A stretch of 63,820 nt of DNA from positions 1-63,820 of the forward strand of contig NZ_LZTA01000025.1 in assembly GCF_001665875.1 (NCBI RefSeq), read 5' to 3'. Source of the stretch: Mycobacterium sp. 852002-40037_SCH5390672 (GTDB lineage: Bacteria > Actinomycetota > Actinomycetes > Mycobacteriales > Mycobacteriaceae). The stretch's first letter is position 1, and every line of letters begins with the position of its first letter. Positions 8,763-17,670 of this stretch are shown here, one piece after another. The position numbers and the translations under genes were made by a program. The notes below the pieces were generated by a model. That model worked only from the letters and a program-made list of their open reading frames with translations. It was not told the DNA's origin and made no database searches.

Positions 8763-9584
8763 CTAGCTGTAATCGGCTATCACGGCGTCAGAAATCGCCG
8801 GCCACGGCTGTAGCGCCCACTCCCCGAATTCGCGGTCCGTGAGGACCACCAGCGCCAGCTCTTTTTCGGGATCTGCCCAGATGAAGCCGCCCGCTTGGCC
8901 AAAATGGCCGTACGTTCGCGCGGAATTCCGCGCGCCCGTCCAGTGCGGAATTTTCGCATCCCGGAGCTCAAAACCCAGCCCCCAATCGTTGGGCCGCTGC
9001 ACACCGTAACCGGGTAGAACGCCGTCCAGACCGGGAAACTGCACCGTCGTCGCCTCGGCGTGCAGGCCCTCCGAGACGGTCGCCGGTCGCAGCAAGTCCC
9101 CCGCGAATGCCGCCAAGTCGGCCACCGTCGACCTCGCCCCGAACCCGGCGGCCACCGCGCCACCGTCCAGGTGGGTCGCCGCCATGCCCAAGGGCTCGCA
9201 CACCGCCTCGGTGAGATAGCGCGCGAACTCGATGCCGGTCTCGCGCTGCACGGTCTGGCCCAGCACGGTGAAGCCCTGGTTGGAGTAGATGCGGCGGGCA
9301 CCGGGCGCGGCCAGCACCCGGTCGGAGTGCATCGACAGACCCGAGGTGTGGGCCAGCAGGTGGCGGATGGTGGCGCCGGGCGGGCCGGCGGCCGTGTCGA
9401 GGTCGACCGCCCCTTCCTCGATGGCGACCTGCACCGCCCGGGCCGCCAGCGGCTTGGTCACCGAGGCCAGCTCGAACACCCGCTCGGTGGCGCCGTGACT
9501 GGCCAGCACGCCGCCAGGCCCAACCACCGCGGCGGCGGCAGCCTGGACCGGCCAGCCGTCCAGGGCGTCGAGGGCCGCCATCAC
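8763..9584 (-). CDS. serine hydrolase of the beta-lactamase class C / esterase family (Rv2257c-type)
   Basis: A 273-residue serine hydrolase. The catalytic S-x-x-K tetrad is SVTK (S41, K44), the second motif is Y100-S-N102 (IYSNQGF), and the third is in HFGQAGG near residue 230. No signal peptide is apparent, so this is more likely a cytosolic esterase or peptidase than an antibiotic-hydrolysing enzyme. The ATG at 9584 overlaps the TGA of the upstream methyltransferase by 4 bases, so the two are co-translated. The substrate is unknown. Confidence 0.88.
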   Translation of the reverse strand: MMAALDALDGWPVQAAAAAVVGPGGVLASHGATERVFELASVTKPLAARAVQVAIEEGAVDLDTAAGPPGATIRHLLAHTSGLSMHSDRVLAAPGARRIYSNQGFTVLGQTVQRETGIEFARYLTEAVCEPLGMAATHLDGGAVAAGFGARSTVADLAAFAGDLLRPATVSEGLHAEATTVQFPGLDGVLPGYGVQRPNDWGLGFELRDAKIPHWTGARNSARTYGHFGQAGGFIWADPEKELALVVLTDREFGEWALQPWPAISDAVIADYS

Positions 9585-10639
9585 TTCCTGGCGATGTAGT
9601 AGTTGTTGATCGGGTCCGACTCGATCTCGGCCACGCGCACGTCACCGAACCCGGCATCGCCCAGCATCGAGACGGCCAGTTGCGTTCCCCAGGCGGTGCC
9701 CAGCCCGGCACCGTCCAGTGCCAGCGACACGGTCATGCAATGCATCAACGACGTCGTGTACAGGTAGGTGCTCATCGGAACCCCGACGTTCTCCTCGAGC
9801 CGGCTCGACGCCTTGATGTCCGCCATCAGCAGCACACCGCCGGGCCGCAACGCCCGGTAGATGTTCTCCAAAACCCGCGCCGGCTGAGCCTGATCGTGAA
9901 TGGCGTCGAAGACGGTGATGACGTCGTAGGCGTCCGCCTTGTCCAAATCAGCAAGATTGTGGCTTTCGAAGGCGGCATTGGACAGACCTCGCTCGGCGGC
10001 TTCCCGAATCCCGGTGGCGATGGCCTGCTCGGAAAAGTCGATGCCCGTGAAGCGGCTGGCCGGAAACGCTTGTGCCATCACATTGATGGCGTGTCCGCTG
10101 CCGCAGCCGAAATCCGCCACCTCGGCTCCGGAGTGCAGCCGCTCCACGAGGCCGTCCACCAACGGCAACACCACGTCGACCAATGCGGTGTCGTACACCA
10201 CGCCGCTCTGCTCGGCCATCAACGCGTGGAAGCGGGGGAACTCGCTGTATGGCAGCCCGCCGCCGGCGCGAAAGCACCCGATGATTTTTTGTTCGACTTC
10301 GGCGAGTACCGGAACGAGCAGGGTCACCAGGGCCAGATTGTCCGGTCCGGCCGCGCGGGTCAGCACGGCGGCGCGCTGCGCGGGCAACGAGTAGCTGGCG
10401 GTGTCGGGGTCGTATTCGACGACGCGTCCGGTCGTCATGCCGGCCAGCCACTCTCGCACGTAGCGTTCGTTGAGTCCGGCGGCCTCGGCGATCTGCTCAC
10501 TGGTGGCGGGTGCCAGCCCCGCCATCGTGTCCAGCAGACCGGTCTGATGCCCGATGCTGAGCAACAGCGTCAGGCTGGCGCCGTCGATCGCCGCGGTGAT
10601 TCTTTCGGTGAATTCTTCGGTGGTTTCCAAAGCCGTCAC
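9581..10639 (-). CDS. class I SAM-dependent methyltransferase with N-terminal winged-helix domain (Rv2258c-type)
   Basis: A 352-residue methyltransferase. An N-terminal helical/winged-helix region (about 1-90; [23 protein letters not shown]) resembles the dimerisation domain of O-methyltransferases. The Rossmann domain starts at about residue 170 with [13 protein letters not shown] (motif I), followed by [11 protein letters not shown] and [12 protein letters not shown]. The structure of the M. tuberculosis homologue shows SAM binding; its acceptor is not known to me. It lies upstream of the serine hydrolase in a two-gene operon and is divergent from mscR, with about 100 bases between their starts. 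Confidence 0.88.
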   Translation of the reverse strand: MTALETTEEFTERITAAIDGASLTLLLSIGHQTGLLDTMAGLAPATSEQIAEAAGLNERYVREWLAGMTTGRVVEYDPDTASYSLPAQRAAVLTRAAGPDNLALVTLLVPVLAEVEQKIIGCFRAGGGLPYSEFPRFHALMAEQSGVVYDTALVDVVLPLVDGLVERLHSGAEVADFGCGSGHAINVMAQAFPASRFTGIDFSEQAIATGIREAAERGLSNAAFESHNLADLDKADAYDVITVFDAIHDQAQPARVLENIYRALRPGGVLLMADIKASSRLEENVGVPMSTYLYTTSLMHCMTVSLALDGAGLGTAWGTQLAVSMLGDAGFGDVRVAEIESDPINNYYIARK

Positions 10640-10743
10640 GCCCAGGGACGCTACACCCGGTCATCGGCATGCCGGTTGCCAACGGTGGATGGGTGGACAA
10701 CCCGGCGAGGGATGTATGGCGGCGAACGCCTAGGTTGTAGCCC

Positions 10744-11829
10744 ATGAGTCAGACAGTGCGCGGCGTGATTTCACGCAAGAAGGGCGAACCCGTCGAACTG
10801 GTGGACATCGTCGTACCGGATCCCGGGCCCGGGGAGGCTCTGGTCGACGTCATCGCCTGCGGGGTGTGCCACACCGACCTGACCTACCGCGAGGGCGGCA
10901 TCAACGACGACTATCCCTTCCTGCTCGGCCACGAGGCCGCCGGCCGGGTCGAGGCCGTCGGCCCGGACGTGACCGCCGTTGCTCCGGGCGACTTCGTGGT
11001 GCTGAACTGGCGCGCGGTGTGCGGGCAATGCCGGGCCTGCAAGCGCGGCAGGCCGCATCTGTGCTTCGACACCTTCAACGCCACACAGAAAATGACGCTG
11101 ACCGACGGCACCGAACTCACGCCCGCCCTGGGCATCGGGGCGTTTGCCGACAAGACGCTGGTGGCTGCCGGCCAATGCACCAAGGTCAATCCCGAGGCCG
11201 ACCCCGCGGTCGCGGGCTTACTGGGCTGCGGGGTGATGGCCGGGCTGGGTGCGGCGATCAACACGGGCGGGGTCACCCGCGACGACACCGTCGCGGTAAT
11301 CGGTTGTGGCGGTGTGGGGGACGCCGCGATCGCCGGTGCGGCGTTGGTCGGCGCCCGGCGGATCATCGCGGTCGACACCGACAACACCAAACTGGACTGG
11401 GCACGCAAGTTCGGCGCCACGCACACCGTCAATGCCCGCGAACTGGACGTGGTCAAGACCATTCAGGACCTGACCGACGGGTTCGGCGCCAACGTGGTGA
11501 TCGACGCCGTGGGCCGGCCCGAAACGTACAAGCAGGCCTTCTACGCCCGCGACCTCGCCGGAACCGTTGTGCTGGTTGGTGTTCCGACCCCCGACATGCA
11601 CCTGGACATGCCCCTGGTGGACTTTTTCAGCCACGGCGGGTCGTTGAAGTCGTCGTGGTACGGCGATTGCCTGCCCGAACGTGACTTCCCCACGTTGATC
11701 GACCTGTATCTGCAGGGGCGGCTTCCGCTGGAGCAGTTCGTCTCTGAGCGCATCGGGCTCACAGACGTGGAAGAGGCGTTCCACAGGATGCATCGCGGCG
11801 AGGTGCTGCGGTCGGTGGTGGTGCTCTGA
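10744..11829 (+). CDS. mscR: S-nitrosomycothiol reductase / mycothiol-dependent formaldehyde dehydrogenase
   Basis: A 361-residue zinc-dependent medium-chain dehydrogenase of the class III ADH type. Catalytic zinc ligands are C42 (GVCHTD) and H63-E64 (GHEAAG). The structural zinc lobe has C93, C96, C99 and C107. The NAD motif is [11 protein letters not shown]. With mycothiol as cofactor such enzymes oxidise formaldehyde adducts and reduce S-nitrosomycothiol, protecting against nitrosative stress. The stop overlaps the next ATG by one base (TGATG), making a two-gene operon with a metallo-hydrolase that probably acts on its thioester product. Confidence 0.92.
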   Translation: MSQTVRGVISRKKGEPVELVDIVVPDPGPGEALVDVIACGVCHTDLTYREGGINDDYPFLLGHEAAGRVEAVGPDVTAVAPGDFVVLNWRAVCGQCRACKRGRPHLCFDTFNATQKMTLTDGTELTPALGIGAFADKTLVAAGQCTKVNPEADPAVAGLLGCGVMAGLGAAINTGGVTRDDTVAVIGCGGVGDAAIAGAALVGARRIIAVDTDNTKLDWARKFGATHTVNARELDVVKTIQDLTDGFGANVVIDAVGRPETYKQAFYARDLAGTVVLVGVPTPDMHLDMPLVDFFSHGGSLKSSWYGDCLPERDFPTLIDLYLQGRLPLEQFVSERIGLTDVEEAFHRMHRGEVLRSVVVL

Positions 11830-12452
11830 TGGCGGGCATCGAACGATTGGTCACCCACGGCACCTTCGAACTCGACGGCGGCAGTTGGGAAGTCGAAAAC
11901 AACATCTGGATCGTCGGCGACGACTCCGACGTCGTGGTGTTCGACGCCGCGCACGCCGCGGAGCCGATCTTGCAGGCGGTGGGTAAGCGCAATGTGATCG
12001 CGGTGGTATGCACCCACGGCCACAACGACCACGTCACCGTGGCTCCCGAACTGGGCGCGGCCCTGGACGCACCGGTGTTGCTGCATCCAGGCGATGACGT
12101 GTTGTGGCGAATGACGCACCCGGACAAGGACTTCCGCATGATCGCCGACGGCGACACACTCGATGTGGCGGGCACCGAGCTGCTGGCGCTGCACACGCCG
12201 GGGCACTCCCCCGGATCGGTGTGCTGGTATGCCCCGGAACTTGGGGTGGTGTTCAGCGGGGACACCCTGTTCTCCGGCGGCCCGGGCGCGACCGGACGCT
12301 CCTATTCGGATTTCCCGACCATCCTGCAGTCGATTTCCGGTCGGCTCGGTACGTTGCCCGGCGACACCGTCGTGCATACCGGCCATGGCGACAGCACCAC
12401 CATCGGCGACGAAATCGTGCACTACGAAGAGTGGGTGGCCCGCGGCCACTGA
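11829..12452 (+). CDS. metallo-beta-lactamase-fold hydrolase, partner of mscR (Rv2260-type)
   Basis: A 207-residue MBL-fold protein. The metal motif THGHNDHV gives H63, H65, D67 and H68; HTPGHSPGS and HTGHGDST supply the remaining histidines, and FSGDTLF the bridging aspartate. The arrangement fits glyoxalase-II-like thioester hydrolases. Directly coupled to mscR, it most likely hydrolyses S-formylmycothiol or a related mycothiol thioester; that role is inferred from position. No export signal. Confidence 0.88.
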   Translation: MAGIERLVTHGTFELDGGSWEVENNIWIVGDDSDVVVFDAAHAAEPILQAVGKRNVIAVVCTHGHNDHVTVAPELGAALDAPVLLHPGDDVLWRMTHPDKDFRMIADGDTLDVAGTELLALHTPGHSPGSVCWYAPELGVVFSGDTLFSGGPGATGRSYSDFPTILQSISGRLGTLPGDTVVHTGHGDSTTIGDEIVHYEEWVARGH

Positions 12453-12499
12453 TTGTCCGAGGCGGACTGATCACCGGCTCGGCCACTATCGTTTGATCC

Positions 12500-13603
12500 A
12501 TGCCGCCTGAACCCCGGATGCCCGAATCGAGCATTGTGGTGCGGCCCGAGCCGTCCTACACCGAGGCGTCGCGGTTGCGGGCCGCCGGTTTGGCGCAGGC
12601 GATCGCGGTGTTCGAGCGGGCTGCCGAGCAGGTGGCGCTGCCCAGGCCTCCGCAGCCGATCGTCATCGCCGATTATGGCGTCGCCAACGGCCACAATTCG
12701 CTCAGGCCGCTGTCGGCGGCCATTGCGGTGCTGCGTCGGCGCACCCGCCACGACCACGCAATCCTGGTGGCGCACACCGATGTACCGGGCAACGACTTCG
12801 CGGCGCTGTTCGAGACGGTGGCCGACGACCCGGAAAGCTACCTGCACTCCGATACGGCGACATTCACCTCGGCGGTCGGCCGGTCGTTCTATGACCAGAT
12901 TGTGCCGTCCAAGACGGTCAACCTGGGCTGGACGTCGTGGGCAACCCAGTGGCTGAGCCGAACACCCTGCGAGGTGCCCGATCACGTGCATGTCTCGCGC
13001 AGCAGGGACAACGCGGTGAAGTCGGCCTATGCCGACCAGGCCGCGCTGGACTGGCATAACTTCGTCGCGTTCCGCGGGCGGGAGTTGGCTCCCGAGGGCC
13101 GGCTGGTGGCGTTGATGCTCGGCGCGGATGAGGGCGCCGAAGACGACACGGCGGGCTTCGCCCCGTTGCTCGATGCCATCGTCGCGGCGCTGGGTGATCA
13201 GGTACGCGACGGTCTACTGCACTCAGATGAGGTGCGGCGCATGGCAATTCCGACGTTTGCCCGTGCCGAGAAGGATTTTCGTGCCCCGTTTGCGCCGAAG
13301 GGGCGGTTCGAAGGCCTGATGATCGAGCACCTGGAGATGTTCAACGCCGAGGATCGATTCTGGGCTCGTTACCAGTTGGATCACGACGCGGAGGCGTTCG
13401 GCGCGCAGTGGGCGGCCTTCGCGCGGTTCGCGCTGTTCCCCTCTCTGCTGGCTGCACTCGACGGCGGGATCCACGACGAGCGGGCCGCGCGATTCCTCGA
13501 GCAGCTGGAGTGCGCGCTCACCGAGCGTCTGTCGAGCGCACCGGAGCCGATGCGGATCCCGCAGGCCTTGGTCGTGCTGGTCAAGCGCGACGTATCCCGC
13601 TGA
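12500..13603 (+). CDS. SABATH-type SAM-dependent carboxyl methyltransferase
   Basis: A 367-residue protein with the characteristic layout of the SABATH family, best known from plants for methylating salicylate and jasmonate. Visible are the SAM-binding segment IADYGVANGHNSL, the DVPGNDFAALF motif and the substrate-pocket region SFYDQIVPS followed by WATQWLSRTP. Start is the ATG at 12500; an internal ATG seven codons in is also possible, as no strong ribosome-binding site decides. It follows the mscR operon by 47 bases and may be co-transcribed. The acceptor is unknown; a small carboxylic acid is the inference from the family. Confidence 0.82.
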   Translation: MPPEPRMPESSIVVRPEPSYTEASRLRAAGLAQAIAVFERAAEQVALPRPPQPIVIADYGVANGHNSLRPLSAAIAVLRRRTRHDHAILVAHTDVPGNDFAALFETVADDPESYLHSDTATFTSAVGRSFYDQIVPSKTVNLGWTSWATQWLSRTPCEVPDHVHVSRSRDNAVKSAYADQAALDWHNFVAFRGRELAPEGRLVALMLGADEGAEDDTAGFAPLLDAIVAALGDQVRDGLLHSDEVRRMAIPTFARAEKDFRAPFAPKGRFEGLMIEHLEMFNAEDRFWARYQLDHDAEAFGAQWAAFARFALFPSLLAALDGGIHDERAARFLEQLECALTERLSSAPEPMRIPQALVVLVKRDVSR

Positions 13604-13678
13604 TGAGAGTTTCAGCACAACGGCGCAGCGGGTAACCCCTTGCAATCGTCGAACCTGCGACTGCAAGGGGGTAGACGC

Positions 13679-14152
13679 ATGAGCGTGCAGGACGATAAAT
13701 CGGCTGATCAAGGCGAGGATAAATCGGCTGATCAAGACGATGATCAGCGGCTGACCGAGAAGCCAGAGCCGGGCGAGGATGCCAAAAAGAAGGCCGCCGA
13801 GATGATGGAGGCCTATAAGGAGAAGCCCACGATCGTGCTGCCCGGCACCGGCGGAAGCGTATCCGGTACCGCGGTCAACGAGTGGCTCGACGAGGACGGC
13901 AATCCCAAGCACGAGGAGCCCGAGGGCTCCGAGGAGGGCTCGGGTTCGGAGGATCAGGCAAAGGGCGATGACGCTGGCTCGAAGGCTCAGGCAAAGGGCG
14001 ATGACGCGGGCGATGACGAGCGTGACGATGACAAGCGTGACGATGGCGCGCGTGACGAACAGGACCTGCAGGACCAGATCGAAAAGGACAAGGCTCTCAA
14101 CGAGAAGCTCAAAGAGGCTGCCGCCGAGGAGAACAAGGGCGAAAAGGGTTGA
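13679..14152 (+). CDS. acidic low-complexity protein with internal repeats
   Basis: A 157-residue, highly charged and probably disordered protein; I do not recognise a family. The N-terminus contains a tandem DKSADQ repeat (encoded by two copies of GATAAATCGGCTGATCAAG). A second repeat, QAKGDDAG, occurs twice in the middle, and the C-terminal third is an Asp/Arg/Lys/Glu-rich predicted helix. The central TIVLPGTGGSVSGTAVNEWL segment is the only hydrophobic stretch. Start at 13679 is set by AAGGGGGTAG just upstream. It converges on the Hsp70-like gene with 27 bases between them. Confidence 0.72.
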   Translation: MSVQDDKSADQGEDKSADQDDDQRLTEKPEPGEDAKKKAAEMMEAYKEKPTIVLPGTGGSVSGTAVNEWLDEDGNPKHEEPEGSEEGSGSEDQAKGDDAGSKAQAKGDDAGDDERDDDKRDDGARDEQDLQDQIEKDKALNEKLKEAAAEENKGEKG

Positions 14153-14179
14153 GCTGAACCCGGATTCCGGATTCACGTC

Positions 14180-15961
14180 CTAGCGAGCGGGTATCGGAGC
14201 CAACGCGCTGATACCCAGGTTGCCCTCGATCTCCTGAATGATTTGGTTGACCCGGTCAAGCCCGGGGATGGGTCCGTTGACGCCTGGAATGGGCGGAATC
14301 GGCGGGGCCGCCACCCTAGGCGGAGCGGCCGGGCGCGCAGGCGCCGCCGGTGGGGCCGCCTGAGGAGTCGCCCGGGGCGTGGTGGTCATCGGCGTCTCGG
14401 TGTCGGCGGGCGGAGTGGTGTCGGAGGTCGACGGCACCGGAACGTCCGGTGGCGGCGGGGCGGGCTCGGCAGTTGCGCTGTTGGGAGCCGATGGCGGGAC
14501 CGCCGGCGTCGTGCTCAAGGCCGGCGCCGGTGTGGTCGCCGATTTGTTCTGCGAGCTCAGTCCGATTGCCACGGCGGTGCCCACCAGCAGCACGGCCGCG
14601 GTGGTGATGATGAGCGCCGCCGCCGGCAGCAGGTGCCAGCGGGCAAACAGTCCCTTGCGCTTGGAGGTCTCCGGTGCGGCGTCGGCCGGCGTCGGTGGCG
14701 TTCCGGCGTCGGGCATCGGATATCCGGTCGCGCTGGCGGCGGTGACCCGCGAGTTGTGACCCGTGGCCGACCAGGCCCGTGCCAGCTCCGCGTTGGTCGG
14801 TTCGGCCGGCGGCGCCTGCGCGGTCGCGGGCGCTTCCGAGCGCGGATCCGGCCGCACCGACGCCCGAGCCGTGGCGGCAGCGGGTGCGGCGGGTGCCGAG
14901 AGCGTCGCACCGGCGTCACCGGGACCCTGGGCCACCCGCAGTGCGGCCCCGACCGCGGCCGTGAGTTGAGGGCGTGGCGTCGTAGCGACCGGAACCCGAA
15001 AATGCCGCGACAGCGCGGTGGTGACGGTCGGCAGGTTCGCCCCACCGCCCGTCGAGACCACCGCGACGAGATCACGGATTCCGTTGCACGCCAATGCATC
15101 GTCCAGCGCCGCAATCAGCCTGCTCAGCGACGGGCGGATGGCGTCGTCAAGTTCGTGTCGGGTGAGCCGCATTTCGCCGCGCGTCCCGGTCAGCCCGTCG
15201 CTCAGCGTGGCTGCCGTGCTCGAGGACAGCTGTTCCTTGGCGGCCCGGCATGCGCTGCGCAGCCGGCTCAGTGAGCCGATCGCCGCGCTGCCCGACGGGA
15301 ACGCCCCGGTGGTCGGCATGTTGGCGATGACGACGCTCAGCAGCGCCTGATCCATGAGGTCGCCGGAGAAATCACGGTGCCGAACGGTCGGGGCCAACGC
15401 ATGGTAGTCACCGTCGGTGTGCAGCAACGTGATGTTGGTGCCGCTGCCGCCGATATCGCAGACCGCCACGGTCCCGTTCGGCGGGATGCCCGGGTTGGCC
15501 CGCACGGACAGCAGCGTCGCGGCGGCGTCGGGGATCAGCAGGAGGGGGCGGGCGCGTTGCGACCATTCGGGGATTTCGCCCAGCGCGGCGCCGAGGGCCT
15601 CCACTGCGTGCGACTCCCAGTGGGCTGGATAGGTGACCGCGATGTTGTCGGGCAGGGCGCGTCCGGCGGTGGCGGTGTAGGCGAGGGCCCGCAGCCCGTC
15701 GGCGACCAATACCTCGCTGCGGTGCACCGAGCCGTCGACCGCGACGACCCCGCGCGGGTCGCCGACGCGGTTGACGAAGCCGGTGATCACCACGCCGGGC
15801 CCCTGCAGTCTGGGGTTCTCCGCGGGGACGCCGATCTCGGCGGGACGATCCGGATACAGGGTCAGAACGGGCTTGCGGGTGATGGCGTTGTCGGAGGTCA
15901 CGGCCGCCAGGTTGGTGGCACCTATCGATAAGCCCAGCGCGGTCCCGACTCCATCGGCCAT
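14180..15961 (-). CDS. Hsp70/actin-fold ATPase-like membrane protein with Pro-rich exterior tail (Rv2264c-type)
   Basis: A 593-residue protein. The N-terminal ~340 residues are an Hsp70-type nucleotide-binding domain: LGLSIGATN (phosphate 1), VCDIGGSGTNITLL (phosphate 2) and VVSTGGGANLPTV (adenosine motif). A linker rich in Ala/Pro leads to one membrane helix (AAALIITTAAVLLVGTAVAI, about 455-475) and then a Pro/Thr-rich stretch ending in a short PGVNGPIPGL-type tail outside the membrane. The substrate-binding domain of DnaK is missing, so it is not a normal chaperone. Start at 15961 rather than 15997 because GGGGAT precedes it. Confidence 0.82.
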   Translation of the reverse strand: MADGVGTALGLSIGATNLAAVTSDNAITRKPVLTLYPDRPAEIGVPAENPRLQGPGVVITGFVNRVGDPRGVVAVDGSVHRSEVLVADGLRALAYTATAGRALPDNIAVTYPAHWESHAVEALGAALGEIPEWSQRARPLLLIPDAAATLLSVRANPGIPPNGTVAVCDIGGSGTNITLLHTDGDYHALAPTVRHRDFSGDLMDQALLSVVIANMPTTGAFPSGSAAIGSLSRLRSACRAAKEQLSSSTAATLSDGLTGTRGEMRLTRHELDDAIRPSLSRLIAALDDALACNGIRDLVAVVSTGGGANLPTVTTALSRHFRVPVATTPRPQLTAAVGAALRVAQGPGDAGATLSAPAAPAAATARASVRPDPRSEAPATAQAPPAEPTNAELARAWSATGHNSRVTAASATGYPMPDAGTPPTPADAAPETSKRKGLFARWHLLPAAALIITTAAVLLVGTAVAIGLSSQNKSATTPAPALSTTPAVPPSAPNSATAEPAPPPPDVPVPSTSDTTPPADTETPMTTTPRATPQAAPPAAPARPAAPPRVAAPPIPPIPGVNGPIPGLDRVNQIIQEIEGNLGISALAPIPAR

Positions 15962-16070
15962 ATCTGAAATCCCCGTATCCGCAGCTTCGACTCGCATTCG
16001 GCTAGCCGTTATTGTGCCGCTAAAAGCTGTATGGCGTGTCAGCGGCAGCTATGTGCCCGCTGTGCGCCGG

Positions 16071-17156
16071 TCACCGGATGCTGCCTGCTCCGGCGATGAG
16101 CGGAAGGTCGAGCGGGGTGACCCAGCCCGGCCGTAAGTCGTTGACCGCCGGAACGGCGTTGAGCGCCCGAAGGCCGGTCGCCAGGCATCCGGCCGCGGCC
16201 GCGTCGCGGCCCGAGCCGTCGGTGAATCGGAACGCTGTCTCCTGGAAGATGCTCGGGGTGCCCTCGATGTCCACGCGGTAGACGTCGTTGTCGTGACCGG
16301 TCGGCCAGTCCGGGGCGGCGTCCAGCCCGATCCGGTTGACGTGTTCGAGCTGAATGCGGGTCTGGCCCTGGTAGACACCGTTGATGGTGAACCGGACGGC
16401 GGCCACGTGCCCTGCTTTGATGACGCCCCTGGCGGAGTTGCGCTCCGTCGGGGTCACCCATTTGTCCCAGGTGGTGGTGATCTCGTCGAGCATGATGCCG
16501 GCGGCGTGCGCGATCATCGGGACGGTGGCGCCCCACGCGAAGATCAAGACGTCGCGGTTTTCCAGCATCGGGCTGAATTCGGGCTCGCGGCCAATGCCCA
16601 TCTCGACTTCGTAGTCGCCTTCGTAATTGGTGTAGTCGAGCAGTTCGGAAGCCCGGACCCGGCGCACCTCGGAGCACAACCCCATCAACGTCATCGGGAA
16701 GAGGTCGTTGGCGAATCCGGGGTCGATGCCGGTGGTGAAGCAGGATGACTCCCCCAGCTCGCAGGCCTCGGTGATCGGCTGGATCCAGTTCGGCGGGTTG
16801 AGGTGCATGGTCGGCCAGACCCACGGGGTCATCGCCGTCGAGCACACGTCGATGCCGGCCCGCAGGAACCGGGTGATCAGCCCGATGTTCTCCTTGGCGT
16901 GCATCGCCGTCGGGCCGTAGTGCACCAACGCGTCAGGTTTCAGGGCGATCAGGGCGTCGACGTCGTCGGTGGCGGTGATGCCGACCGGCTCGGGCAGCCC
17001 GCAGATCTCGCCGACATCGCGTCCGACCTTGTCGGGGTTGCTCACGCCGACGCCCACCAACTCAAACAACGGATGCTTGACGATCTCGGCGATCACCATC
17101 TTGCCGACGAAGCCGGTTCCGTACACCACCACACGCTTTGAGCCGTGTTCCGCCAT
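16071..17156 (-). CDS. dihydrodipicolinate-reductase-fold NAD(P)-dependent oxidoreductase
   Basis: A 361-residue protein with an N-terminal Rossmann motif YGTGFVGKMV and the layout of the DapB-like / 2,4-diaminopentanoate dehydrogenase group. A lysine-biosynthesis DapB would be about 245 residues, so this is not the housekeeping enzyme. Conserved features include VHYGPTAMHAKENIG (nucleotide-linked loop) and SSCFTTGIDPGFANDL in the active-site region. No membrane segment. Start ATG at 17156. The substrate is unknown; proteins like this are common in mycobacterial lipid and steroid gene neighbourhoods. Confidence 0.78.
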   Translation of the reverse strand: MAEHGSKRVVVYGTGFVGKMVIAEIVKHPLFELVGVGVSNPDKVGRDVGEICGLPEPVGITATDDVDALIALKPDALVHYGPTAMHAKENIGLITRFLRAGIDVCSTAMTPWVWPTMHLNPPNWIQPITEACELGESSCFTTGIDPGFANDLFPMTLMGLCSEVRRVRASELLDYTNYEGDYEVEMGIGREPEFSPMLENRDVLIFAWGATVPMIAHAAGIMLDEITTTWDKWVTPTERNSARGVIKAGHVAAVRFTINGVYQGQTRIQLEHVNRIGLDAAPDWPTGHDNDVYRVDIEGTPSIFQETAFRFTDGSGRDAAAAGCLATGLRALNAVPAVNDLRPGWVTPLDLPLIAGAGSIR

Positions 17157-17276
17157 GCTTTGACGCCACCTTTCCGGTCACCAGCCCCCGCTCGGCTTCA
17201 CATTAAGCGCGCGCGCAGGCGGCATCTAGCCCGGCATGGGCGAAAGAGCTTCCGTGCCGTCGCTCGTGGTGACACG

Positions 17277-17633
17277 ATGCAATTCATGACGAAGCACCTC
17301 GCCGGACCTTCGGTCCTGTTGGCCGTCGGTTTCGGGTTCGCCAATGCGTGCGGCGTGGCCCACGCGCTACCCCAGATGCCGCAAGTCCGCTACGAGATCA
17401 ACGGGCCCGCGGTCGCCGAGTTCATCTACTACCAAACCGACAACGGGCAGCTGCATCAGGTGAATGCGCCGCTGCCCTGGTCGACGGAGTTCACCGGTTA
17501 TGGCGGGCAAGTGTTCACCGTCAGCGCGCAGGGGCCGGGCCCCATCTCCTGCAAGATTTTGCTCGACGGCAATGTGGTGAGCGCCGCGACGGCAACCGTG
17601 GGCGCACCCGCCCGAACCGTCTGCACACACTGA
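17277..17633 (+). CDS. small exported protein resembling the MmpS exterior domain
   Basis: A 118-residue secreted protein. A signal peptide runs to about VAHA, followed by LPQMPQVRYEINGPAVAEF. The mature part (about 85 residues) resembles the beta-sandwich of MmpS proteins (YEINGPA..., LPWSTEF...). It lacks the permanent N-terminal anchor of MmpS and has a Cys pair near the C-terminus (SCKILL and TVCTH). ATG at 17277 is the first in-frame start; the ATG at 17286 is equally possible, and neither has a strong ribosome-binding site. It lies 37 bases before cyp124 and may be co-transcribed. Confidence 0.7.
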   Translation: MQFMTKHLAGPSVLLAVGFGFANACGVAHALPQMPQVRYEINGPAVAEFIYYQTDNGQLHQVNAPLPWSTEFTGYGGQVFTVSAQGPGPISCKILLDGNVVSAATATVGAPARTVCTH

Positions 17634-17670
17634 CCCGGCACTCCGCTTTTTCACGACGAAGGAGGTCTAG

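Noticed and set aside
8763..9584. Secreted penicillin-type beta-lactamase
   Set aside because: No signal peptide; the S-x-x-K/Y-x-N pattern fits class C-like esterases, and it is co-translated with a cytoplasmic methyltransferase.
13680..14050. CRISPR-like short repeats
   Set aside because: Repeats are in frame, encode DKSADQ and QAKGDDAG, and have no regular spacers.
16071..17156. Housekeeping dihydrodipicolinate reductase (DapB)
   Set aside because: At 361 residues it is about 115 longer than DapB and belongs to the diverged DapB-like group.
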